64,000 nt of DNA from Ignavibacteriales bacterium (lineage in GTDB: Bacteria; Bacteroidota; Ignavibacteria; Ignavibacteriales; Melioribacteraceae). How positions within the stretch are numbered: the stretch's first letter is position 1; each line of letters opens with the position of its first letter. Below the pieces are notes generated by a model that made no database searches, was not told the DNA's origin, and was given only the letters and a program-made list of their open reading frames with translations. Both the position numbers and the translations under genes were made by a program. The stretch lies in contig JACOUS010000003.1 of the NCBI GenBank assembly GCA_016177735.1, positions 1-64,000 of the forward strand, written 5' to 3'. Below are positions 40,257 to 48,766 of the stretch, piece after piece.

Positions 40257-41618
40257 ATGCAATACGAATTCGAAGAAATACTTGGAACAATCAGAATGAC
40301 GGAGATCGAGCATTTTGATATCCGCACAGTTACGCTCGGTATCAGTCTGCGCGATTGCAGCGACCGCAACCTCGAAATAACAAAACAAAAAATTTACGAT
40401 AAGATTTTACGCTACGGAAAAAAGCATGTTAAGAATGCAAGAGAAGTAGAAGCCAATTACGGAATTTCAATTGCAAACAAACGTGTTTCCGTTACGCCTA
40501 TCTCAATTCCATTCGATTCATTTTCCGCAGAAGAATATGTTGAGATCGCAAAAGTTCTGGATAAAGCCGCAGAAGAAATCGGAATCGATTACATTGCCGG
40601 TTTCTCTGCACTCGTTCAAAAAGGAATGACCAACGGCGAACGCGAATTGATAAAAGCAATTCCATACGCGCTTTCACAAACCAAAAGAGTCTGTTCGAGT
40701 GTGAATGTTGCGTCAACTAAAGCCGGAATAAATATGGACGCATTACTGCTGATGGCTGATGCAATTAAACAAACGGCAGAACTCACTAAAGATAGAGATT
40801 CAATCGGTTGTGCCAAACTTGTTGTGTTTGCAAATGCCGTAGAAGATAATCCGTTTGTTGCCGGTGCTTTCCACGGAGTATCGGAACCTGAAGTAGTGCT
40901 AAATGTTGGTATCAGCGGACCGGGTGTTGTGCTCGATGCTATCAAAGAAGCCGGACGCGTTGATCTTCAGCAGTTATCCGAAGTCATTAAAAAAACTATT
41001 TTCAAAATAACACGTGCCGGTGAACTGATCGGAAGAAAAGTTGCAGAGAAAAACGGTGTGCCGTTTGGAATAGTTGATATTTCTCTCGCACCGACTCCGG
41101 CTGAAGGAGACAGCATTGCGGATATTTTGAAAGCAATGGGCGTTGAAGATGTCGGCGCTCCCGGAACAACAGCGGCTCTCGCTATGTTGAATGATGCAGT
41201 TAAAAAAGCCGGATTGATGGCAAGTTCTTCTGTCGGAGGAATGAGCGGCGCTTTTATTCCCGTTAGTGAAGATCAAGGTATGATTCGCGCGGTACAAGCC
41301 GGGCATTTAACTTTGGAAAAATTGGAAGCGATGACTGCAGTCTGTTCGGTAGGACTCGATATGATTGCAGTGCCCGGTGATACTCCGGCGGCAAACATCG
41401 CCGGTATCATTGCTGATGAATGTGCAATCGGAGTAATTAACGATAAAACTACAGCCGTTAGAATTATTCCGGCATACGGAAAAAATGTGGGCGATTTTGT
41501 TGATTACGGCGGCTTACTCGGCAAAGCGCCGATAATGGAAGTAAGAAAATTAAGTCCGGAAAATTTTGTAGGCAGAGGCGGAAGAATTCCCGCACCGATG
41601 AGAAGTTTAACGAACTAA
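40257..41618 (+). CDS. UPF0210 family protein
   Basis: The 453-residue protein matches the DUF711/UPF0210 family along its length: the N-terminal [20 protein letters not shown], the glycine-rich loop [60 protein letters not shown] and [20 protein letters not shown]. The family has a fold related to pyruvate-formate-lyase-like barrels, and its biochemical activity is not established. Genomic association with an ACT protein (UPF0237), preserved here, suggests regulation by an amino acid. Confidence 0.92.
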   Translation: MQYEFEEILGTIRMTEIEHFDIRTVTLGISLRDCSDRNLEITKQKIYDKILRYGKKHVKNAREVEANYGISIANKRVSVTPISIPFDSFSAEEYVEIAKVLDKAAEEIGIDYIAGFSALVQKGMTNGERELIKAIPYALSQTKRVCSSVNVASTKAGINMDALLLMADAIKQTAELTKDRDSIGCAKLVVFANAVEDNPFVAGAFHGVSEPEVVLNVGISGPGVVLDAIKEAGRVDLQQLSEVIKKTIFKITRAGELIGRKVAEKNGVPFGIVDISLAPTPAEGDSIADILKAMGVEDVGAPGTTAALAMLNDAVKKAGLMASSSVGGMSGAFIPVSEDQGMIRAVQAGHLTLEKLEAMTAVCSVGLDMIAVPGDTPAANIAGIIADECAIGVINDKTTAVRIIPAYGKNVGDFVDYGGLLGKAPIMEVRKLSPENFVGRGGRIPAPMRSLTN

Positions 41619-41648
41619 AATTTCTAAATAAATTTTTCAGGAGGATAA

Positions 41649-42254
41649 ATGAAAAGAGGATTAATAATTACTCTCGGAATCATTGCGGTAATTGTCATAC
41701 TTATTATTTCAGTTATCGGATGGGGCGTTGGTGTTTATAATAAAATGGTTGGATTGAACGAAGGTGTTAACCAGGCTTGGAGCCAGGTTGAAAACCAGTA
41801 CCAGAGAAGATACGATCTAATTCCAAATCTTGTTGAGACGGTTAAAGGTGTTGCCGATTTTGAAAAAGAAACATACACAGCAGTAACCGAAGCGCGCGCG
41901 AAAGTTGGACAAATCAAACTTTCTGCAGATCAATTGAGCGATCCTCAAGCTTTCCAGCAATTCCAGCAAGCGCAAGACGGATTGAGTAGTGCGCTTTCAC
42001 GCTTGCTTGTTGTTTCGGAAAATTATCCTCAATTAAAAGCCAACGAAAATTTCTTACAGCTTCAGGCACAACTCGAAGGAACAGAAAACAGAATTTCCGT
42101 TGAAAGAATGAAGTTCAATCAAGTTGTTCAGGATTACAACACGCAGATAAAAAGATTTCCGGCGGCAATAATTGCCGGCATGACCGGATTCAAAGACAAA
42201 GCTTATTTCAGAGCCGCAGCCGGTGCCGAACAAGCTCCGAAAGTGCAATTTTAA
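41649..42254 (+). CDS. lemA: LemA family protein
   Basis: The 201-residue protein has one N-terminal TM helix (IIAVIVILIISVIGWGVGVY) then the LemA helical hairpin: NEGVNQAWSQVENQYQRRYD, LIPNLVETVKGVADFEKETY, and AAIIAGMTGFKDKAYFRAAA. It is anchored in the inner membrane with the coiled domain on the outside. LemA genes are nearly always beside a TPM-domain gene, as here (36 bp). The module is linked to membrane quality control or stress response, but a reaction is not known. AGGAGG precedes the start. Confidence 0.93.
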   Translation: MKRGLIITLGIIAVIVILIISVIGWGVGVYNKMVGLNEGVNQAWSQVENQYQRRYDLIPNLVETVKGVADFEKETYTAVTEARAKVGQIKLSADQLSDPQAFQQFQQAQDGLSSALSRLLVVSENYPQLKANENFLQLQAQLEGTENRISVERMKFNQVVQDYNTQIKRFPAAIIAGMTGFKDKAYFRAAAGAEQAPKVQF

Positions 42255-42257
42255 ATG

Positions 42258-42434
42258 TTTGAGTGCAGAACGCAGAGTGTAGAGCTAATAATGAAAAAAA
42301 TATTTATACTGTTTTTTATTCCGCTGCTAATTTCATCGGCGCAGACTGAATTTCCAATCCTGAAAAATTATGCAAACGATTTTACATCAACTTTATCCAG
42401 CTCTGAACTCTACACTCTGAACTCTACACTCAAA
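42258..42434. repeat. Long-range inverted repeat across the start of the TPM gene
   Basis: TTTGAGTGCAGAACGCAG...AGAGCT (42258-42286) is largely complementary to 42399-42434. Twelve bases, CAGAGTGTAGAG (42273-42284), pair perfectly with CTCTACACTCTG (42408-42419). The upstream arm lies directly before ATG 42291 and the downstream arm lies in codons for SSELYTLNSTLKSF. In mRNA this could close a stem over the start region. Confidence 0.55.
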
Positions 42435-43034
42435 TCGTTCGACGATTCAACTTCCAACCAAATAGTTTTTTTGATGAACGCATCGCTCGAAGGTTATCCG
42501 CTTGAAATGTACACGTATGAAGTTGCATCGAGAAATAAAATCGGCTCGGCAAAAAATAATAACGGTGTGCTGTTCTATGTTGCAAAAGATGATCGGAAAA
42601 TGAGAATTGAAGTCGGTTACGGTTTGGAAGGTGCTCTGCCCGATGCACTTGCAAGTTCAATTTTAAGGAATGAAGTGCGTCCGTATTTCAAACGTGGTGA
42701 TTATTATGCCGGCATTGCTTCGGGTATAAATGCCGTCATGTCTGCAACAAGAGGCGAGTACACAAACGAAGACAAAGATAAAGATGGCGAAGGCGGCAAA
42801 ATCAAATTTCCGTTCATTTATATCATAATGATTATAATCTTTTTGATACTTGGCGGCGGAAGAAGAGGGGGCGGCGGCGGAATTTTGCCGTGGTTAATTA
42901 TTGGTTCGATGGGCAGCGGAAGAGGCAGAAGCAGTTGGGGAGGCGGCGGTGGAAGTGGTTTTGGAGGCGGATTCGGCGGTTTTAGCGGCGGCGGCGGCTC
43001 TTTTGGCGGCGGCGGCTCAAGCGGTAGTTGGTAA
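42291..43034 (+). CDS. TPM-domain (Psb32/MOLO-1) secreted membrane protein
   Basis: ATG 42291 is chosen because it starts a signal peptide (KKIFILFFIPLLISSAQ); an in-frame ATG at 42255 would add 12 residues encoded by repeat sequence. The TPM domain follows (YANDFTSTLSSSELYTLNST, DDSTSNQIVFLM, IGSAKNNNGVLFYVAKDDRK and RIEVGYGLEGALPDALASSI), then a TM helix (FIYIIMIIIFLILGG) and a glycine-rich tail. TPM domains are chaperone- or phosphatase-like and partner LemA. A membrane-tethered periplasmic domain is predicted. Confidence 0.9.
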   Translation: MKKIFILFFIPLLISSAQTEFPILKNYANDFTSTLSSSELYTLNSTLKSFDDSTSNQIVFLMNASLEGYPLEMYTYEVASRNKIGSAKNNNGVLFYVAKDDRKMRIEVGYGLEGALPDALASSILRNEVRPYFKRGDYYAGIASGINAVMSATRGEYTNEDKDKDGEGGKIKFPFIYIIMIIIFLILGGGRRGGGGGILPWLIIGSMGSGRGRSSWGGGGGSGFGGGFGGFSGGGGSFGGGGSSGSW

Positions 43035-43412
43035 CGGATGTTCTATCCTTTTTATTTTTAGTTTTTTCTTGCCTTGAAGTTATTAGCTTCTTTTATTATT
43101 ATTTCACAGAGATTGAAAGATATTTAGGGGTATTTATATCAGTGCGGATTTCTTTTCCGTGCATATTCTTTATTCAATGCCTTCTAAAAGCTGAACGTAT
43201 TATTTTGAAGTGATGTTTAAATATTTGATCCGCTTCCAAGTTTTAAGGCACATGATAAGTTTCAAACCAAGAACTTGATTCAGACAATTGATAAACAAAG
43301 AATTACCGAAGCATGAAGGGACTAAATTTTTATTTCGATTACTTTATCAGTTATTAAAAATCCGGTAATTCGATTAAAGAAATAAATATTTCACTAATCT
43401 AGGAGAATTAAA
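43035..43412. other. Gene-free region upstream of the ferredoxin
   Basis: This 378-bp AT-rich gap has no convincing ORF. It contains a 9-bp perfect inverted repeat, GAATTACCG (43300-43308) and CGGTAATTC (43363-43371), about 40 bp before the ferredoxin ribosome site, which could be an operator or leader stem. Nothing else was recognised. Confidence 0.4.
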
Positions 43413-43745
43413 ATGTCTATAATGATTACTGACGAATGCATCAACTGTGGTGCTTGCGAACCTGAATGCCCTAACACTGCAATTTATGAAGGAGGTGCTC
43501 AATGGGAACTTGCCGGCAATAGTTACGGCGAAGGAAATGATGCACCATCGGGAGCTAACGGATTCTTCTCAAAAGATTATTTTTATATAGTACCGGATAA
43601 ATGTACCGAATGTGTCGGATTTCATGACGAACCTCAATGTGCCGCTGTTTGCCCGGTTGACTGCTGTGTTCCGGATTCCAAACATGTTGAAGACAAAGAT
43701 TTATTGCTGAAGAAAAAAGAATATCTCGATACTCTCGGAAGATAA
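43413..43745 (+). CDS. 2[4Fe-4S] ferredoxin, YfhL-like
   Basis: The 110-residue protein holds two cluster motifs: [12 protein letters not shown] near the N-terminus and [18 protein letters not shown], the second with an 8-residue insertion between cysteines 2 and 3 as in YfhL/Azotobacter-type ferredoxins. An unusual glycine/asparagine-rich loop ([19 protein letters not shown]) separates them. The C-terminal helix [14 protein letters not shown] is typical. It transfers electrons in the cytoplasm. AGGAG precedes the start and a strong terminator follows, so it is a single-gene unit. Confidence 0.92.
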   Translation: MSIMITDECINCGACEPECPNTAIYEGGAQWELAGNSYGEGNDAPSGANGFFSKDYFYIVPDKCTECVGFHDEPQCAAVCPVDCCVPDSKHVEDKDLLLKKKEYLDTLGR

Positions 43746-43827
43746 TTCTGGATACTGATCGCATTTGTTCCGGTTAAGGAATTTATTGTTTAGTGTGTTG
43801 TTCTTTAATAACAGCCAAAGAAGTTTG

Positions 43828-43857
43828 AAAGCCCCGATTGACGGGGCTTTGTTTTAT
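43828..43857. terminator. Strong bidirectional terminator
   Basis: AAAGCCCCG (43828-43836) pairs with CGGGGCTTT (43842-43850) over a 5-nt loop, followed by GTTTTATTT. It separates the ferredoxin from the convergent nuclease-like gene, whose stop lies within the T-run. Confidence 0.9.
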
Positions 43858-44753
43858 TTAAAATCAACTGCCGCTTTCACCGGAAAATGATCCGAAGGAT
43901 ATCTGCCGTTGCGGTTTGTCTTTATTATTTCAGAATATTTCACACTCAACTTGTCGTTTATAAAAATGTAGTCAATCTTATCGCCGGTGTCTTCTCCTTT
44001 AAATGAATTGAATGTACCGTCTGCAGAAGTTTTTTCGTTGACGACGTAATATGAATCGAGCAGATTGTTTTGTTTGATAACCTTAATTGTTTCTTCGCTT
44101 CCGCCGGTATTGAAATCTCCGGTTAGAATCACCGGCAGATTTGTATTGAACGAATTTATTTTATCAATAATTGCAGACGCGCTTTTGATTCTCGAAGGAA
44201 CCGATTCATGATCGAGATGCACGTTCAAAGCAAAAAACTCTTTGCCGGAAAACTTATCGAAAAATTTTCCCCACGTACAAATTCTTGTAATGTTGTTTCC
44301 CCAACTTTTTGAACCGGCAACTTGCGGTGTTTCCGAAAACCAGAATGTTTCAGATGTATCAACTATAAAGCGGTCGCGCGCATATAAAATTGCAGAGTAT
44401 TCGCCTTTGGTTTTTCCGTTATCTCTGCCCACTCCGATATAATTATAGCCGGGAAGTTCGTCAATAATTTCCGTGATTTGAAAATCGAGCGCTTCTTGCA
44501 CTCCAAGAATATCGGGATTAAAATTTCTGATAACATCAAACACCATTTGTTTTCTGTATTGCCAGCTATCTTCGCCGTCGTCTGCCGCGCCGTAACGGAG
44601 ATTGAATGTCATAACTTTTAACGGTGATTCGTAATTTGCCGGCTGAGCAGTAGTTTCTTTTGGTGAAGAACAAGAATTAAAAAGAATTGTAAAAGCAAAA
44701 AGAGTAAAAATAATTTTGGATAACGCTGTGAAAAGTTTAATAGAAGTCTTCAT
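43854..44753 (-). CDS. Endonuclease/exonuclease/phosphatase family lipoprotein
   Basis: ATG 44753 starts a lipoprotein leader (IFTLFAFTILFNSC). The 299-residue product is an EEP fold with the expected residues in order: VMTFNLRYG (Asn), DILGVQEALD (metal Glu), LNVHLDH (His/Asp), ILTGDFNTGG (Asp/Asn), KIDYIFIND and YPSDHFPVKA (Asp/His pair). EEP proteins cut phosphodiester bonds in DNA, RNA or phospholipids. An extracellular surface-bound form of this length resembles secreted phosphodiesterases rather than DNA repair enzymes. It may serve phosphate scavenging. Confidence 0.88.
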   Translation of the reverse strand: MKTSIKLFTALSKIIFTLFAFTILFNSCSSPKETTAQPANYESPLKVMTFNLRYGAADDGEDSWQYRKQMVFDVIRNFNPDILGVQEALDFQITEIIDELPGYNYIGVGRDNGKTKGEYSAILYARDRFIVDTSETFWFSETPQVAGSKSWGNNITRICTWGKFFDKFSGKEFFALNVHLDHESVPSRIKSASAIIDKINSFNTNLPVILTGDFNTGGSEETIKVIKQNNLLDSYYVVNEKTSADGTFNSFKGEDTGDKIDYIFINDKLSVKYSEIIKTNRNGRYPSDHFPVKAAVDFK

Positions 44754-44822
44754 ATGAATTTTGTCTGTTTGTTCATAAATTACCCGTGCAAAATCTATCA
44801 ATAATAATTATAAGAATCATCA

Positions 44823-45668
44823 ATGAAGATCGGGAAATATGAACTCGTAGTTTTGGAAACCGGAACATTCGCTTTGGACGGCGGCGCAATGTTCGGAATA
44901 ATTCCAAAACTGCTTTGGCAAAACAGCAATCCGCCGGATGAAATGAACCGCGTTACACTTGGCGCGCGGTGCCTCATGCTTGTCAGCGATTCAAAAAAAA
45001 TTTTGATCGACACAAGTCTTGGCAGCGGCTGGGATGAAAAATTTATGCGCATCTATAATGTGAATCAAAACGGAAAATTATTGACCGATACGTTGAACGG
45101 ACACGGTTACAAACGCGAAGAAATCACAGATGTGATTTTAACTCATCTTCATTTTGATCACACCGGCGGCTCAACAACATTAGCCGATGGTAAATGGGTG
45201 CCCGCATTTCCGAATGCAAAATATCATGTACAGAAAAAACATTTTGAGTGGGCGTTAAATCCAACCGAACGCGACCGCGGAAGTTTTATTGCAAATAGAT
45301 TTATGCCGCTTCACGAAGAAGGGCTGTTAAATCTTATCGATTATAAAAAAGAATTTGATGATGAGATTGAATTCATCGTAATCAACGGACACACTTTTTC
45401 GCAGCAGATGGTAAAAATTTCGGACGGCAATCAAACTGTTTTGTACTGCGGCGATCTTCTTCCGTTTGCATCGCATATTCCAATTCCGTATGTGATGGGC
45501 TACGATCTTCAGCCGCTCGAAACTGTGCGCGAGAAAAAAGAATTGTACCCGAAAGCAATCGAAGAAAACTGGATTTTGTTTTTCGAGCACGATCCGAAAA
45601 TTGCCGCGGCGACAATCATAAAAACAGAGAAAGGTTTTTCCGTTAAGGAAACTTTTACTGAGTTGTAA
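44823..45668 (+). CDS. Metallo-beta-lactamase-fold hydrolase
   Basis: The 281-residue protein has the MBL metal motif VILTHLHFDHTGG (HxHxDH), the later FIVINGHTFSQQMV histidine, the aspartate in VLYCGDLLPFASHIP and a terminal ILFFEHDPKIAA histidine, so two-metal binding looks complete. The N-terminus GKYELVVLETGTFALDGGAM resembles lactonase/MBLAC-like family members. It is the first gene of a likely three-gene operon with a Rieske protein (1-bp gap) and QueG. The substrate is not evident. Confidence 0.88.
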   Translation: MKIGKYELVVLETGTFALDGGAMFGIIPKLLWQNSNPPDEMNRVTLGARCLMLVSDSKKILIDTSLGSGWDEKFMRIYNVNQNGKLLTDTLNGHGYKREEITDVILTHLHFDHTGGSTTLADGKWVPAFPNAKYHVQKKHFEWALNPTERDRGSFIANRFMPLHEEGLLNLIDYKKEFDDEIEFIVINGHTFSQQMVKISDGNQTVLYCGDLLPFASHIPIPYVMGYDLQPLETVREKKELYPKAIEENWILFFEHDPKIAAATIIKTEKGFSVKETFTEL

Positions 45669-45669
45669 A

Positions 45670-46005
45670 ATGGAAACGATGAACGGCTATACAAAAATTT
45701 GCAGATATGATGAACTGAAAGAAAAAATCGGCAGAAGATTTTTTGTTGATGATGTCGAAATCGCACTCTTCAAAGTGGAAGACAAAATTTACGCGCTAAG
45801 CAATATTTGTCCGCACCAAAAAACACACCTGATCCACGAAGGTTTCATCGAAGAGGGAAAAGTTACTTGCCCGGTACACGGCTGGCAGTTCGAATTACAA
45901 AGCGGCAGACTTGCACAAGACAGAAAGGGTTTGGATTCTTTCGAAGTAAAAATTATCGATAATGATATTTACGTTAAAGTGACGGAAAAGAAATTAAACT
46001 GGTAG
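45670..46005 (+). CDS. Rieske 2Fe-2S protein (NirD/ferredoxin type)
   Basis: The 111-residue protein is a single Rieske domain. The cluster ligands are NICPHQKTHL (C-x-H) and VTCPVHGWQFEL (C-x-x-H), spaced as in NirD and dioxygenase ferredoxins. It lacks a TM anchor or leader and so is a soluble electron carrier. Position between an MBL hydrolase and QueG suggests it may feed electrons to one of them; QueG needs a reductant, but that is speculation. It starts one base after the MBL stop. Confidence 0.9.
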   Translation: METMNGYTKICRYDELKEKIGRRFFVDDVEIALFKVEDKIYALSNICPHQKTHLIHEGFIEEGKVTCPVHGWQFELQSGRLAQDRKGLDSFEVKIIDNDIYVKVTEKKLNW

Positions 46006-46008
46006 GCT

Positions 46009-46941
46009 GTGAAGATTACAAATCAAATAGTAATTGAAAAGGCAAAAGAACTCGGATTTGATTTGATCGGCTTTGCAAAAGCAGAACTACTCGAGCACGA
46101 ATCTGAAAAATTGAATGAATGGCTCGAAAGAAAATTTCATTCAACAATGGAGTATATGCAGAGACATACCGACAAGCGAAAGGATGTAAAAAAAATATTG
46201 CCGGAAGCTAAAAGCGTTATCTCTCTCGCAGTGAATTACAACACAAATCATAATCATGATAATAAAAACGGACACGGAAAAATTTCTCGTTATGCCTGGG
46301 GCAGAGATTATCATTTGATTCTCTGGGACAAACTCGAAATACTTGAAGAAATGCTTGAACAAATCGATCCGCAATTTAAAAGCATCAGTTATGTTGACAC
46401 CGGTCCGGTGATGGACAAAGCCTGGGCGGTGCGTGCCGGTATCGGATGGCTCGGCAAACATACAAACGTGATTACAAAAGAATTGGGAAGCTGGGTTTTC
46501 CTCGCAACAATAATTACAAATTATGATTTCGAGTATTCGAAACCGATTGAAGATTTTTGCGGAACGTGCACTGCTTGCATCGATGTATGCCCCACAAAAG
46601 CTATTGTTGATGAATATGTTGTCGATGCAAACAGATGCATCTCGTTTTTAACGATTGAAAACAAGGGCGAGATCCCCGAAAAATTCAAAAATGATTTTGA
46701 TAACTGGCTCTTCGGCTGCGATGTGTGCCAGGATGTTTGTCCGTGGAATAAAAAATTTTCTGTTATTACCGGCATTAAAGAATTTGAACCGCACGAAAAA
46801 GAAATTGGTTTGGATAATGTGTTAGCAATGGAGCCGGAGGAATTCAAAAAGAAATTTGAAACGAGTCCGATTAAAAGAGCCAAACTAAAAGGCTTGATGA
46901 GGAATGCTCAATTCCTAAAAAGTAATAGTGAGCAGATTTAA
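46009..46941 (+). CDS. queG: Epoxyqueuosine reductase QueG
   Basis: The 310-residue protein begins at GTG 46009, three bases after the Rieske stop. It reduces epoxyqueuosine to queuosine in tRNA using cobalamin and two [4Fe-4S] clusters. The cobalamin-binding and catalytic region is SYVDTGPVMDKAWAVRAGIG, the aspartate of VDTGP being the proton donor. Cluster ligands are CGTCTACIDVCPTKAI and CDVCQDVCPW with the separate cysteine in NRCISFL. The C-terminal HEAT repeats of long QueG forms are absent. The queuosine synthesis genes are not in the window. Confidence 0.94.
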   Translation: MKITNQIVIEKAKELGFDLIGFAKAELLEHESEKLNEWLERKFHSTMEYMQRHTDKRKDVKKILPEAKSVISLAVNYNTNHNHDNKNGHGKISRYAWGRDYHLILWDKLEILEEMLEQIDPQFKSISYVDTGPVMDKAWAVRAGIGWLGKHTNVITKELGSWVFLATIITNYDFEYSKPIEDFCGTCTACIDVCPTKAIVDEYVVDANRCISFLTIENKGEIPEKFKNDFDNWLFGCDVCQDVCPWNKKFSVITGIKEFEPHEKEIGLDNVLAMEPEEFKKKFETSPIKRAKLKGLMRNAQFLKSNSEQI

Positions 46942-47005
46942 TAAATGAATCGATGCGTTTTTGGCAGTTGTCCCGCTGTGAGATAATTAATAGAACACAG
47001 ATCGA

Positions 47006-47052
47006 ACAGATAGAACTGATAAAAGCCGATTTAAAAATCAGTTTATATCTGT
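47006..47052. repeat. Imperfect hairpin repeat ACAGATA..TATCTGT
   Basis: ACAGATAGAACTGAT (47006-47020) is paired with ATCAGTTTATATCTGT (47037-47052). It lies in the 237-bp gap between queG and trxB and includes the dispersed word ACACAGATCGAACAGATA. A TAAATTTG at about 47133, close to the Bacteroidota -7 consensus, could be the trxB promoter. Confidence 0.45.
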
Positions 47053-47178
47053 TTGAGCAGTTGAACTTTCTTGCCGCAAGCAAGTCAATGTGCAATTGAA
47101 TCTTTCACGGGTTTATAGAATCTAATAATTCAGTAAATTTGTCGTACTAAATTTTAATAAAATTACGGAGAACTACGT

Positions 47179-48129
47179 ATGCCGGATAATCATCATAAAG
47201 TAATAATAATAGGAAGCGGACCGGCTGGGCTTACAGCAGCGCTTTACACATCGAGAGCAAATTTAAATCCAATTGTGTTTGAAGGACTGCAACCCGGTGG
47301 ACAATTAACTATCACAACCGAAGTAGAAAACTTTCCGGGGTTCGAACACGGAATTCAAGGACCCGAATTGATGGATGTTATGCGCAAGCAAGCGCAAAGA
47401 TTCGGTGCAAAATGTTTCTTCAAAATTGTTGATGAAGTTGATTTCTCGAAAAGACCTTTTACCGTTAAAACCGGCGGAGAAATTTATACTGCCGATTCAA
47501 TTATAATCGCAACCGGTGCTTCGGCAAAACTTCTCGGCATCGAAACCGAAAACACATTTATGGGTTACGGTGTTTCTGCTTGTGCTACTTGCGACGGATT
47601 TTTCTATAAAGGATTGAAAGTTCTCGTAATCGGCGGCGGCGATACTGCAATGGAAGAAGCAACATACTTAACAAGATTTGCAGAAGAAGTCACATTAGTT
47701 CACAGAAGAGATGAATTCCGCGCATCAAAAATTATGACCGAGCGCGCGCAGAAAAATCCGAAAATTAAATTCATTACAAACGCAGTTGTTAAAGAAGTGC
47801 TCGGCAAAAACGAGAACGGAAGAAAATTAGTAACCGGCGCTCTTTTGCAGAACACAAAAGACGGTTCAACATACGAAGTTCAAGCAGATGGAATTTTTGT
47901 TGCGATTGGTCATCAGCCAAACACAAATATTTTTAAGGGACAGCTTGATATGGATGAAACCGGCTACTTAAAAATTAAGAATGGATCAACTTACACAAAT
48001 GTTGAAGGTGTTTTTGCAGCGGGAGATGTTGCAGATAAAACATACCGCCAAGCAGTTACAGCCGCCGGTACAGGATGTATGGCAGCTCTCGATGCACAAC
48101 GCTGGCTCGAAGAACACGAACTTGCTTAA
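47179..48129 (+). CDS. trxB: Thioredoxin-disulfide reductase
   Basis: The 316-residue flavoenzyme shows the FAD motif [19 protein letters not shown], the redox pair C135-A-T-C138 in CATCDGFF, the NADPH motif [20 protein letters not shown] and the C-terminal FAD motif [19 protein letters not shown]. All positions fit low-molecular-weight bacterial TrxB, which reduces thioredoxin with NADPH. GGAGAACTACGT precedes the start. A perfect palindrome eight bases after the stop probably ends the transcript. Confidence 0.97.
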   Translation: MPDNHHKVIIIGSGPAGLTAALYTSRANLNPIVFEGLQPGGQLTITTEVENFPGFEHGIQGPELMDVMRKQAQRFGAKCFFKIVDEVDFSKRPFTVKTGGEIYTADSIIIATGASAKLLGIETENTFMGYGVSACATCDGFFYKGLKVLVIGGGDTAMEEATYLTRFAEEVTLVHRRDEFRASKIMTERAQKNPKIKFITNAVVKEVLGKNENGRKLVTGALLQNTKDGSTYEVQADGIFVAIGHQPNTNIFKGQLDMDETGYLKIKNGSTYTNVEGVFAAGDVADKTYRQAVTAAGTGCMAALDAQRWLEEHELA

Positions 48130-48136
48130 TTAATTT

Positions 48137-48164
48137 GTAGAGACGCGGCATGCCGCGTCTCTAC
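48137..48164. repeat. Perfect 28-nt GTAGAGACG palindrome
   Basis: GTAGAGACGCGGCA (48137-48150) is followed immediately by its exact complement to 48164. It lies between the convergent stops of trxB and the DUF6249-like gene. This is the longest perfect member of the family together with 23550-23577. Confidence 0.7.
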
Positions 48165-48177
48165 GTTAAAATATATT

Positions 48178-48579
48178 CTAATTTTTCTCACTTGCGTTTT
48201 TAATTTTTCTCGTTACGAAAAATGAAGTAACAAATCCGAGACCGGTCATAAATATTACCCAGAACCAAACCCATTCTTCGCGCAAACTATAATCAGAATA
48301 ACTTACAGAGCCGTCAAATCGAATAACTTCACCGAATAAATTCCCGAACATGAAACCGATTCCCAAACCAAGCCCGAAGAAAGCAATTATGATTCCGAAT
48401 TTTAATAATGTGAACGGATCGCGTTTGGAGCGTAAAAGTTCTACCATCTGCTCATACGAAAGACCTTTATCAATCATCATCAATTTTTCTTTTGAGCGGA
48501 AATAAAAATAAGTGGTTAAAACAAGTCCGGTTACCAAAACCGATACTATCGGTATGAATACAGCAATTACGCCTTCCAT
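48178..48579 (-). CDS. Small membrane protein, DUF6249-like
   Basis: The 133-residue protein has three hydrophobic helices: AVFIPIVSVLVTGLVLTTYF, LLKFGIIIAFFGLGLGIGFM and VWFWVIFMTGLGFVTSFFVT, with a basic loop RSKEKLMMIDKGLSYEQMVE between the first two. This layout (TM, MIDKG loop, TM pair) is that of DUF6249, a Bacteroidota family of unknown function that is often found divergent from ECF sigma genes, as here. A role in the same regulon is possible but not shown. Confidence 0.8.
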   Translation of the reverse strand: MEGVIAVFIPIVSVLVTGLVLTTYFYFRSKEKLMMIDKGLSYEQMVELLRSKRDPFTLLKFGIIIAFFGLGLGIGFMFGNLFGEVIRFDGSVSYSDYSLREEWVWFWVIFMTGLGFVTSFFVTRKIKNASEKN

Positions 48580-48766
48580 GATATATCTCCTTTTATTTGT
48601 TACTTTTGACTAAGCTGTTTACACAATGGTTACAAAAAATTTTTTGGCATACAGCCGTTAATCTTTTTCTTCTGTTCTTTGGACGGACTTTACCGGCTTA
48701 AAGGTTACGGAAATATTTTTTTATGATTGTGTAACCAACCGACAACAACTGCGGTCTAAATGTTTG

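Noticed and set aside
42255-42290. Upstream in-frame start adding 12 residues to the TPM protein
   Set aside because: It would bury the signal peptide and is made of dispersed repeat sequence; ATG 42291 gives a normal leader.
43028-43213. 61-codon hydrophobic ORF after the TPM gene
   Set aside because: Hydrophobicity comes from T-rich intergenic DNA; it overlaps the TPM stop and lacks a ribosome site or recognisable family.
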